NCBI GenBank assembly: GCA_019752915.1
Contig: JAIELO010000263.1
Coordinates: forward strand, 1-8,310
Reading direction: 5' to 3'
DNA length: 8,310 nt
DNA from: Burkholderiaceae bacterium
GTDB taxonomy: Bacteria > Pseudomonadota > Gammaproteobacteria > Burkholderiales > Burkholderiaceae_D
In this document: positions 1 through 5,371 of the stretch, piece after piece
Numbering within the stretch: position 1 is the stretch's first letter
Layout: each line of letters opens with the position of its first letter
The notes under the pieces: generated by a model
The model's database searches: none
What the model saw: the letters and a program-made list of their open reading frames with translations, nothing else
Told to the model about the DNA's origin: nothing
Program-made: the position numbers and the translations under genes

Positions 1-109
1 CACCCGTTCGCCACTCGCCACCAGAGCAAGCTCCGTGCTGCCGTTCGACTTGCATGTGTAAGGCATGCCGCCAGCGTTCAATCTGAGCCAGGATCAAACT
101 CTTCAGTTT
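1..109 (-). rRNA. rrs: 16S ribosomal RNA, 5' end (partial)
   Basis: Read on the minus strand, this begins AACTGAAGAGTTTGATCC and continues through the universal 27F region (GGCTCAGATTGAACGCTGGC) and the V1 loop to GGCGAACGGGTG, which is the first ~110 nt of bacterial 16S rRNA. Aligning AGAGTTTGATC to E. coli positions 8-18 places mature nucleotide 1 near base 109. The V1 loop (GCACGGAGCTTGCTCTGGT) and GATTGAACGCTGG are typical of Burkholderiales, especially Oxalobacteraceae. The remaining ~1.4 kb lies left of the window, so genus cannot be fixed. The end coordinate is by homology; the mature end may differ by a few nucleotides. Confidence 0.97.
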
Positions 110-123
110 AATCTCTGTTACTT

Positions 124-155
124 TGACACTTTCGTGTCACCGCTATTGCTAGCGG
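124..155 (-). other. tandem GNRA tetraloop hairpins in rRNA leader
   Basis: In the transcript, bases 155-140 read CCGCUA-GCAA-UAGCGG and bases 139-124 read UGACAC-GAAA-GUGUCA. These are two perfect 6-bp stems, each closed by a GNRA tetraloop, directly abutting with no intervening base. They sit 15 nt upstream of the mature 16S 5' end. A third hairpin further 5' (198-181, UCAUUUC-GCAA-GAAAUGA) has the same loop type. Adjacent stems of this kind could stack coaxially. The symmetry is seen directly; folding and any role in 16S processing are inference. Confidence 0.7.
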
Positions 156-180
156 GTCGCTCACTCAAAATACTGACAGT

Positions 181-198
181 TCATTTCTTGCGAAATGA
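181..198 (-). other. GCAA tetraloop hairpin in rRNA leader
   Basis: The transcript reads UCAUUUC-GCAA-GAAAUGA, a perfect 7-bp AU-rich stem with a GNRA loop. The first AUUUC can instead pair with a GAAAU 5 nt upstream of it (bases 204-208), so two mutually exclusive folds are possible. It lies in the rRNA leader; function is unknown. Confidence 0.55.
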
Positions 199-242
199 CC
201 TATTTCATTACTTCTTGTGAACATTTGATATTTTTTAAGTTT

Positions 243-261
243 CACGAAGACTAGCTTCGTG
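243..261 (-). other. stem-loop in rRNA leader
   Basis: CACGAAG and CTTCGTG form a perfect 7-bp inverted repeat around a 5-nt loop (CTAGT in the transcript). It lies between the boxC-like element and the GNRA hairpins of the pre-16S leader. The symmetry is seen directly; the RNA fold is inferred. Confidence 0.55.
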
Positions 262-277
262 TGCACTTTCATCAAAC

Positions 278-312
278 GTCCACACTTATCGACTGTAAAT
301 TTTTAAAGAACT
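278..312 (-). promoter_or_regulatory. rRNA antitermination boxA and boxC-like elements
   Basis: On the minus strand, bases 312-300 read AGTTCTTTAAAAA, close to the boxA core (E. coli TGCTCTTTAACAA) and to the form I recall from betaproteobacterial rRNA leaders. About 14 nt further downstream, AAGTGTGGAC (287-278) resembles the boxC element (TGTGTGGGC-like) that follows boxA in E. coli rrn leaders. In characterised systems boxA RNA is bound by NusB-S10 to assemble the antitermination complex. The position between promoter and 16S supports the call. BoxC is less certain than boxA. Confidence 0.75.
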
Positions 313-371
313 TATTCGGTACTGCTTCTGCGTTTTTGACAAATCGTTTTGTTCGTCAGCAGAGAAGAAAG

Positions 372-400
372 AGTATGAAGCGTTTAAACCGTTTCGTCAA
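372..400 (-). promoter_or_regulatory. rRNA operon promoter P2 (proximal)
   Basis: On the minus strand there is a -35 TTGACG (400-395), an exact 17-bp spacer, and a -10 CATACT (377-372), predicting a start near 365. Directly upstream of the -35 are A-rich tracts (AAAAACAAAA, within about 403-414), consistent with an UP element contacted by the RNA polymerase alpha subunit. The TTGACG box and optimal spacing fit the strong core promoters expected for rRNA; the -10 matches consensus at 4 of 6 positions. Confidence 0.65.
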
Positions 401-408
401 CCCCTTTT

Positions 409-433
409 GTTTTTAGTACCTCGTACTAAAAAC
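409..433. repeat. perfect 11-bp inverted repeat between rrn promoters
   Basis: GTTTTTAGTAC (409-419) and GTACTAAAAAC (423-433) are exact reverse complements separated by CTC. The repeat is centred about 56 bp upstream of the predicted P2 start, where UP-element or activator binding is usual in rRNA promoters. It would also be transcribed from P1 as a stem with a 3-nt loop. No T-run follows on either strand, so it is not a standard terminator. It could be a protein-binding dyad, an UP element made symmetric, or an RNA hairpin in the P1 transcript. Confidence 0.8.
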
Positions 434-479
434 GTCTCACTATCTTCAGCACTGCGTGCCTTGTTTTGCGAGGGGGCGA

Positions 480-508
480 ACTATACCAATCGGGGGCGAT
501 TTCGGCAA
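480..508 (-). promoter_or_regulatory. rRNA operon promoter P1 (distal), candidate
   Basis: On the minus strand there is a -35 TTGCCG (508-503), a 17-bp spacer, and a -10 TATAGT (485-480). The discriminator directly after is GC-rich (TCGCCCCC). A GC-rich discriminator is characteristic of stringently controlled stable-RNA promoters. The predicted start near 473 is about 108 bp from the P2 start, similar to the tandem P1-P2 spacing of E. coli rrn operons. The assignment rests on motif, spacing and context only. Confidence 0.55.
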
Positions 509-573
509 GCCCTGATTTCTAGCTCGCCACATTCACCGTCCAGTACTCCTTTTATGCAGACTGTCGCAATCAC

Positions 574-609
574 TTGGCATCTATCGGCCAGCATGGTTAC
601 AGTTGTAAC
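574..609 (+). promoter_or_regulatory. candidate promoter and dyad upstream of kinase gene
   Basis: A possible -35 TTGGCA (574-579) and -10 TACAGT (598-603) with an 18-bp spacer lie about 50 bp upstream of the histidine kinase start. The -10 sits inside a perfect inverted repeat, GTTACA-GT-TGTAAC (596-609). A protein bound to this dyad would compete with RNA polymerase. I do not recognise the site as that of a particular regulator, and it does not fit the LytTR direct-repeat pattern well. The rest of 509-656 shows no gene. Confidence 0.35.
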
Positions 610-656
610 ATCTGACCAATTACCATCTCGATAGAAATCAGGAGTGTTTCGCTGAC

Positions 657-1994
657 ATGCTGCCCACACCAAAAACCCAGGAAACCCTGAAGGCTGCCGC
701 CATCTCGCTGCACCGTTTCTTCGACACCGTCGCCATCTGGGTTACCCAATTATCGTGGTGGAAGTTTCTCGTCTTCGCGATACTGATGCTGATCGCCGGC
801 TCCATCCTGCAGGATGAGTTGTTTTCCTCCGGCTCCGACGAGGAAGTAATCGTTCGCAATGAGAAGCACCCCAAGCGGAAAAACGGCGACACCAATATCC
901 TGATTGACGATAGCGGGATTCACTTCAATCCGCGCGGCAAGATCCGCAACAAAGATGGGGATAAAACCGACGCCGGCGAAAATGGCGGCAAGCCTACTGC
1001 GCCGCCAGCCGAGCCGGCAGAACCCGCAGACGCAGCACCGGCCGCGCCCGCTGCCCCGGCCGCGGAGCCAGCCGATCCGACCAGCAAGTCCGGCAAGAAG
1101 TCGCCACCAGCCGTCCCCGCCCTGCCGACCCTGCCAGGCGAAGAAGTCCATATCGATCTGCCACCGCAAATTGGTGAAGAGCTGTCGAACGCCATTGAAG
1201 AAGCGGTGGACGATGCCGCCGAACAGAAGGTCACGCGCTACCACCGTCAGGCTTCGACCTGGTTCAAGAGTTTTGTCACCCTGCTGGTACTGGCACTGTT
1301 CGGCATGAAGGCGCTGATGGGGGGTAAAAAACGCGCCGAGGCGGAGACGCTCAACGCCAACGCTGCCGCCGAGCGTGAATCCATGCAGCGCCAGCTGAGC
1401 GAAGCGAAGATGCAGATGATGCAGGCACAGGTGGAGCCACACTTCCTGTTCAATACGCTCGCCTCGGTTGAACATCTGATCGAAACCGATCCGCCACGCG
1501 CCTCGGCCATGCAGCGCAGCTTGATTAAATACCTGCGCGCGGTCTTGCCGCAAATGCGCGATAACACGCTGATTACCAATCTCGGCCGCGAAGCCGACAT
1601 GGTGCTGGCCTATTTGAACCTCCTGAAAATGCGCATGGAAGAACGCCTCACGGTGGACTTCGACATTCCAGAGGGTCTACGTACGGCCGCCTTCCCGCCG
1701 ATGATGCTGCAATCAATGGTGGAAAACGCCATCAAGCACGGCCTGGAAGCCAAACCGGAGGGCGGCACCCTGAAAGTGCGCGCCGACGTGGCCCACAACA
1801 AGCTGCGCGTCATCGTGACGGACAACGGTCTCGGCTTCGGCGCCGTGCCGAGCGACGGCACAGGACTGGGCCTGATGACTATCCGCGAGCGCCTGAAACT
1901 GTTGCACGGCGATCAGGGACAGCTACTGATCGCAGCGAACAGCCCGAGTGGCGTCATCGCCACCATCGAAGTCCCGTATCAGCTATCTAAATAA
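657..1994 (+). CDS. LytS/YehU-type sensor histidine kinase
   Basis: This 445-residue inner-membrane histidine kinase probably phosphorylates the LytTR regulator encoded just downstream. Its short N-terminal cytoplasmic part is followed by a membrane segment (about 34-51), an extracytoplasmic segment (about 52-203), a second membrane segment (about 204-222), an Ala/Glu/Gln-rich coiled-coil stretch (about 225-258), and the His_kinase domain (PF06580 type) with the phospho-acceptor motif VEPHFLFNTL (His262). The ATPase domain follows, with an N-box VENAIKHG (Asn357), G1 box TDNGLGFG (389-395) and a GTGLGL G2 loop (401-406). The extracytoplasmic part has an Ala/Pro-rich stretch (about 112-160) and no recognised sensor domain, so the signal is unknown. 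An AGGAG-like site (640-644) lies 12 nt before the ATG, somewhat far. It is transcribed divergently from the rRNA operon. Confidence 0.93.
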   Translation: MLPTPKTQETLKAAAISLHRFFDTVAIWVTQLSWWKFLVFAILMLIAGSILQDELFSSGSDEEVIVRNEKHPKRKNGDTNILIDDSGIHFNPRGKIRNKDGDKTDAGENGGKPTAPPAEPAEPADAAPAAPAAPAAEPADPTSKSGKKSPPAVPALPTLPGEEVHIDLPPQIGEELSNAIEEAVDDAAEQKVTRYHRQASTWFKSFVTLLVLALFGMKALMGGKKRAEAETLNANAAAERESMQRQLSEAKMQMMQAQVEPHFLFNTLASVEHLIETDPPRASAMQRSLIKYLRAVLPQMRDNTLITNLGREADMVLAYLNLLKMRMEERLTVDFDIPEGLRTAAFPPMMLQSMVENAIKHGLEAKPEGGTLKVRADVAHNKLRVIVTDNGLGFGAVPSDGTGLGLMTIRERLKLLHGDQGQLLIAANSPSGVIATIEVPYQLSK

Positions 1995-2074
1995 CGGCAG
2001 CGATGCCACGATTGATTATTAGAGCGATTCGTTGAATAATCGGTTAATTAAATAACATCACAGAGTCTGAACAC

Positions 2075-2836
2075 ATGCCAACTGCAATTATTGCCGACGA
2101 CGAACGCCTGATGCGCGACCAGCTGCGTATGCGACTGGGGCAAGTCTGGCCGGAACTGGACATTATCGGCGAAGCCAAAAATGGTGACGAAGCGATCGAA
2201 CTGGTCGACCAGCTCAAGCCCGACTTTACTTTCCTCGACATTCGCATGCCGGGCAAGACCGGCATGGAAGCGGCCACCGCCATTGGCACCAAGAGTCATA
2301 TCGTGTTTGTGACCGCCTACGACGCGTATGCCGTGGAAGCCTTCGAGCGCGGTGCAGTCGACTACGTGCTGAAACCACCCGAGCCAGAGCGCCTGCAAAT
2401 TACCGTGGAGCGCCTGAAAACCCGCTTATCCAAGCCGGCAGCCGATGTGAATGCCAGCGTTACGGCCATGCTGTCGCAACTGGCAGAGAAGATTGCGGCG
2501 CCCAAGCCCGCCCATCTGCAATGGATTCAGGCCAGCATCGGTCAGGATCTGCGCATGATTCCGGTGGAAGAAATTCTGTTCTTCCGCTCCGATGAAAAAT
2601 ACACCTGCGTCCAGACCGAGCGCTACGAAGCACTGATCCGCAAGCCGGTACGCGATCTGGCGGAAGAGCTGGACCCTGCCCTGTTCTGGCAAATCCACCG
2701 CGCCACGCTGGTCAATGTGAACGCCATCGAAGGTGTCACGCGCGACATCCGCGGCCGCCATCTGGTCATGATCAAAGGTCGCAGCGAAAAACTGGAAGTT
2801 AGCCGCAGCTTCCTGCACCTGTTCAAACAGATGTAA
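2075..2836 (+). CDS. LytTR-family (LytR/AlgR) response regulator
   Basis: This 253-residue cytoplasmic DNA-binding response regulator is the probable partner of the upstream LytS-type kinase, since that kinase class normally pairs with LytTR regulators. An N-terminal receiver domain (about 2-120) has the acidic pair Asp8-Asp9, phospho-acceptor Asp55 (in FLDIRMPG), Thr80 and Lys100 (in DYVLKP). After a linker with Ala/Pro residues (to about 145) comes a C-terminal LytTR domain (about 150-250), recognisable from IPVEEILFFRSDEKYTCV, FWQIHRATLVNVNAI and the terminal LEVSRSF. LytTR domains bind DNA as a beta-fold, usually at paired direct repeats. The 80-bp gap after the kinase is AT-rich and lacks a clear terminator, so co-transcription is likely. 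The ribosome-binding site is weak (CAGAG, 2061-2065). Confidence 0.94.
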   Translation: MPTAIIADDERLMRDQLRMRLGQVWPELDIIGEAKNGDEAIELVDQLKPDFTFLDIRMPGKTGMEAATAIGTKSHIVFVTAYDAYAVEAFERGAVDYVLKPPEPERLQITVERLKTRLSKPAADVNASVTAMLSQLAEKIAAPKPAHLQWIQASIGQDLRMIPVEEILFFRSDEKYTCVQTERYEALIRKPVRDLAEELDPALFWQIHRATLVNVNAIEGVTRDIRGRHLVMIKGRSEKLEVSRSFLHLFKQM

Positions 2837-2841
2837 GCACA

Positions 2842-2880
2842 GCGGTGGCGCCTGCGGCAGCGCAAGCCGCAGCGCCCCGC
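2842..2880 (+). other. strong bulged hairpin after the LytTR gene
   Basis: GCGG-(T)-GGCG-(C)-CTGCGGC (2842-2858) pairs fully with GCCGCAG-CGCC-CCGC (2866-2880) around a 7-nt loop, giving 15 GC-rich pairs interrupted only by two single-base bulges. It begins 6 bases after the response-regulator stop codon. No T-run follows on either strand, so it is not a classical Rho-independent terminator. It could be a 3'-end stabilising or attenuating structure between the two-component pair and the next kinase gene. Confidence 0.55.
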
Positions 2881-2899
2881 CTGCACTAGTGTAGAGTCA

Positions 2900-2922
2900 C
2901 GCGACTTGCTGTCGCGAGGAGA
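2900..2922 (+). promoter_or_regulatory. small hairpin abutting a strong ribosome-binding site
   Basis: CGCGAC-TTGCT-GTCGCG (2900-2916) is a perfect 6-bp stem with a 5-nt loop ending one base before a strong Shine-Dalgarno sequence, AGGAGA (2917-2922), 5 nt from the ATG at 2928. The site fixes the start of the PAS kinase gene. The hairpin may help keep the ribosome-binding site accessible; the alternative short pairing GAGG/CCTC (2916-2919 with 2923-2926) would hide it. Both are inferred from sequence symmetry. Confidence 0.45.
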
Positions 2923-2927
2923 CCTCC

Positions 2928-4100
2928 ATGACTCGCACGCGCATCCTGTTCTGGTTGAGCGCTAGCATTACTGTGGCCAGTTACCTGCTGGCTCGCGCAC
3001 AGCAGCGCCAGCAGTCCAGCGGCAGTGCCAAGGCCCAGCATCGCAGCAGCGGCATTATCGAGCACGCCAGCGAAGCCATTATCTCCACCGATGCGCAACA
3101 GCGCATTCTGCAAGCCAACCCTTCGGCGGCCGCCATGTTCGCCACCACCGTGCAGGCCATGCAAGGCGCGCCGCTCCAGCGCTATCTGCCCGGCGAGCAA
3201 CGCCTGCATAGCGAGCAATTCCAGAACCACTACTTCGGCGATACCGGCATCCGCCTGCGCATGAAAGGCCGGCGCGCTGGCGACTACCTCGTCACCGGCA
3301 TGCGCGCCAACGGTCAGCTATTCCCCCTCGAAGGATCCATCTCCACGCAGACTGAGAACAGCCACAGCATTTACACCATCATCCTGCGCGACATTACCGA
3401 GCGCAAGCAGGTGCAGGAGCAGCTCGAACAATCGTATGCGCAACTGCGCGATCTGTCGGCCACCCTGCGCACCATCCGCGAAGAAGAGCGCAAACACATC
3501 GCGCGCGAATTGCATGATGATCTGGGACAGTTGCTGGCCACCTTGCGGGTCGATCTGGCATTGCTCCAGCGCCAGCACCATAATGGCCCTGCCGCACGCA
3601 AGCTGATGGCGGGCATGGATGCCCTGCTGATGGCCGCGATTACATCCTTGCGCCGCATCGCCAGCAATCTGCGGCCACGCGCGCTCGATGAGGGGGGACT
3701 GTACTTTGCACTGGAGAGCTTGTGCCACGATTTCGTCAATCGCTACAACATCGCCTGTCAGCTGGATGCCAATGAGGAGGAACTCATACTCGATGATGCC
3801 TACAGTACGGCGATCTTCCGCATTGCGCAGGAAGCACTGACGAATATTTCGCGTCACGCCGAAGCCAGCGCCGTACGCCTGTCATTACATCGCAGTGCGC
3901 AGCAACTGGAAATCGAGATTCATGATGACGGTCGCGGCATCGCCGAGCAGGACATGGATAAAACCACGGCTTTCGGACTGCTCGGGATGCGCGAACGGGT
4001 ACACGCCTTACACGGAGAGATCGACATACTCAGCAATGGCGGCACACGGATCTCGATCCGCCTGCCGCTGCCTGCTCAGACCTCGCCGACTAGCACTTAG
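2928..4100 (+). CDS. PAS-domain sensor histidine kinase, NarX/DegS (HisKA_3) class
   Basis: This 390-residue membrane-anchored kinase has one N-terminal membrane segment (about 6-22), leaving essentially the whole protein in the cytoplasm. A PAS domain (about 42-158, ending in ILRDITERK) is the likely sensory part; no cofactor-binding residue is recognisable. A short coiled coil (about 158-185) leads to a HisKA_3 dimerisation domain whose phospho-acceptor is His196 in ERKHIARELHDDLGQ, followed by the class-typical SLRRIASNLRP. The ATPase domain has Asn306 (QEALTNISRH), DDGRG (333-337) and FGLLGMRERV (349-358). Kinases of this class usually act on NarL/LuxR-type regulators; none is visible here, so the partner is probably elsewhere. 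Its stop codon overlaps the convergent porin gene. Confidence 0.92.
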   Translation: MTRTRILFWLSASITVASYLLARAQQRQQSSGSAKAQHRSSGIIEHASEAIISTDAQQRILQANPSAAAMFATTVQAMQGAPLQRYLPGEQRLHSEQFQNHYFGDTGIRLRMKGRRAGDYLVTGMRANGQLFPLEGSISTQTENSHSIYTIILRDITERKQVQEQLEQSYAQLRDLSATLRTIREEERKHIARELHDDLGQLLATLRVDLALLQRQHHNGPAARKLMAGMDALLMAAITSLRRIASNLRPRALDEGGLYFALESLCHDFVNRYNIACQLDANEEELILDDAYSTAIFRIAQEALTNISRHAEASAVRLSLHRSAQQLEIEIHDDGRGIAEQDMDKTTAFGLLGMRERVHALHGEIDILSNGGTRISIRLPLPAQTSPTST

Positions 4101-5188
4101 AACGAATGACGTACGCCAAGGTTGAACGCTTTGTTGCCGCTACCAGCTTCATTGTTGTTACCAACGGTGTAGCCAGCGCCGTTTTTGTTTTTGATCTTGG
4201 CGTAAGCGACGTATGCGCTGGTGCGCTTCGACAGTGCGTACAGGTAACCGACGGCCCACTGATCAGCATCTTGATTGAGGGCAGTCTTATCGTTTTTGCG
4301 GGTGTACGAAGCCAGTACGGTGCCAGCAGGTGCGACAGGTACCGACACGCCGATCAGCATATCGTTGCTGTCCAGACTAGCTTTTGGCGCAACGGTGTAA
4401 CCGTAGGCATTGGCCACTGGCAACGCAGCGCTGTTCACGCCTTTGTCCGCGCCGTAGGCGAAGAAGGCTTTAGCAACCTGGAAGTCGTAGTTGATAGCGA
4501 ACAGGGTGTTGCGACCAGTGTCTTGCAGTTTGGCAGGGGTGGTGCCGACAGCAGCGGTGTCGTTGTTACGGTTGTTGTACACCAGACGTGCATTCAGTGG
4601 ACCCTGAGCGTAGTTCAGACCCAGACCGAACTGGCGACCAGCAGTCGCGCTGCCAGCCTGTTCGCCCAGCGAGTACAGTGCTTCGCCACTGAAGCCTTCC
4701 ACGCTCGGGGTCACGTACAGCAGCGAGTTGCTGGTACGGGTGTTCGCGCCAGCGGTCGGGAACAGATTCTTGATGCTACCAGCGTAACCGGCGCCGAACG
4801 GGTCAGCAACCTGGCTCATGGCGTTGTACAGCATGGTGTACTGGCGGCCGATGGTCAGGCTACCGGCTTCTTTGCTTTTCAGGCCAACGTAGGACAGACG
4901 GTTGAACAGGGCACTGTTGGTGTTGTCCAGCGCGCCATCATCAACTTTCAGGCCGGTTTCCAGTTGGAAAACAGCAGCCAGGCCGCCACCCAGATCTTCG
5001 GTACCACGGAAGCCCAGACGGGACTGACCACCGATGCCGCTGGTGACTTTGGTCACGCTACCGGCGGCGCCACCGCGTTCGCTCACCAGACCTACATCGG
5101 CCAGACCATAGATCGTGACGTTCGATTGGGCTTGGGCTTGGGCGGCGAAGCCGCCAATGATCATTGCTACCAGGGTCAGTTTTTTCAC
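4097..5188 (-). CDS. outer-membrane porin (Gram-negative general porin family)
   Basis: This 363-residue porin should form trimeric beta-barrel channels for small hydrophilic solutes in the outer membrane. I place the start at GTG (5188-5186), which gives a typical signal peptide (VKKLTLVAMIIGGFAAQAQA) with cleavage before QSNVTIYG. A purine-rich AGAGA lies about 8 nt upstream. The longer reading from 5260 would add 24 residues ahead of the signal peptide and is unlikely. Family hallmarks include VTIYGLADVGL at the mature N-terminus, SRLGFRGTEDLGGGLAAVFQLE, LTIGRQYT, alternating-residue beta strands throughout, and the C-terminal LGVRHSF, ending in the Phe required for barrel assembly. The substrate cannot be told from sequence. 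No terminator lies between its stop and the convergent kinase gene. Confidence 0.95.
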   Translation of the reverse strand: MKKLTLVAMIIGGFAAQAQAQSNVTIYGLADVGLVSERGGAAGSVTKVTSGIGGQSRLGFRGTEDLGGGLAAVFQLETGLKVDDGALDNTNSALFNRLSYVGLKSKEAGSLTIGRQYTMLYNAMSQVADPFGAGYAGSIKNLFPTAGANTRTSNSLLYVTPSVEGFSGEALYSLGEQAGSATAGRQFGLGLNYAQGPLNARLVYNNRNNDTAAVGTTPAKLQDTGRNTLFAINYDFQVAKAFFAYGADKGVNSAALPVANAYGYTVAPKASLDSNDMLIGVSVPVAPAGTVLASYTRKNDKTALNQDADQWAVGYLYALSKRTSAYVAYAKIKNKNGAGYTVGNNNEAGSGNKAFNLGVRHSF

Positions 5189-5214
5189 TTGAGAATCTCT
5201 ACTTAGGGTTGAAA

Positions 5215-5267
5215 GAAGTAATGCATGAATTCGTTCTACGGGGCGAATCATGCCTACCAATTACTTC
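5215..5267 (-). repeat. long imperfect inverted repeat upstream of porin
   Basis: GAAGTAAT-GCATG-A-ATTCG (5215-5233) pairs with CGAAT-CATGC-ctacca-ATTACTTC (5244-5267): 18 base pairs with a 1-nt bulge on one arm, a 6-nt bulge on the other, and a 10-nt loop. It ends 27 bases upstream of the porin GTG. If transcription starts further upstream, this is a 5'-UTR hairpin of the porin mRNA; otherwise it may be an operator. I see no convincing sigma70 promoter here; TTGATA with TCATAT at 19 bp spacing (about 5274-5304) is the best weak candidate. Confidence 0.6.
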
Positions 5268-5312
5268 AAGAATATGACAAGAAAAATTTTGTTGCATATC
5301 AACGTCATAATG

Positions 5313-5338
5313 AAAAAAGCCGCTAAAAGCGGCTTTTC
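5313..5338 (-). terminator. Rho-independent terminator
   Basis: On the minus strand AGCCGCT-TTT-AGCGGCT is a perfect 7-bp stem (extended by flanking A/T pairs) followed by six T residues. It lies about 34 bp beyond the methyltransferase stop codon, so it should end the cysB-methyltransferase transcript before the porin promoter region. The plus-strand reading also has a short T4 tract, but no plus-strand gene needs it. Confidence 0.88.
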
Positions 5339-5371
5339 ACAATCAATTCCAGCGAAATACAGGGGCAACGC

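Larger units (their letters stand above)
110..365 (-). ncRNA. rRNA operon leader (pre-16S 5' region)
   Basis: This is the transcribed leader between the proximal promoter (predicted start near 365) and mature 16S rRNA. It has no coding sequence. In transcript order (decreasing coordinates) it holds a possible boxB-like hairpin (338-357: 6-bp stem with one G-U pair, 8-nt loop), boxA (300-312), a boxC-like GTGTGGAC (278-285), a 7-bp stem-loop (243-261), and three tetraloop hairpins (181-198, 140-155, 124-139). In characterised bacteria such leaders bind Nus factors and pair with the sequence 3' of 16S to form the RNase III processing stem; that partner lies outside the window. Leader identity is secure from position; individual elements are inferred from motif and symmetry. 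Confidence 0.85.

Noticed and set aside
409..433. Reading the inverted repeat as a Rho-independent terminator
   Set aside because: No T-run follows the stem on either strand, and a terminator between rrn promoters would be counterproductive.
407..672. Short open frames on both strands between the rRNA promoters and the kinase gene (75 and 63 codons)
   Set aside because: They cover the predicted rRNA promoters, lack plausible ribosome-binding sites, and show no conserved protein features.
750..1553. A 267-codon minus-strand open frame opposite the LytS kinase
   Set aside because: It is a shadow of the kinase gene, rich in Arg, Gly and Trp, with no recognisable domain.
2014..2041. GATTATT/AATAATC inverted repeat between the kinase and LytTR genes
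   Set aside because: It is only 7 bp, AT-rich, with a 14-nt loop and no T-run; too weak to call a terminator inside a likely operon.
4106..5206. A 366-codon open frame on the plus strand opposite the porin gene
   Set aside because: It mirrors the porin coding frame. Its translation is low-complexity Val/Ala/Gln/Thr-rich with no domain, and the minus-strand porin is unmistakable.
5189..5260. Upstream ATG giving a porin with 24 extra N-terminal residues
   Set aside because: The extension would put charged residues ahead of a complete signal peptide that begins naturally at the GTG at 5188. It also covers the inverted repeat.
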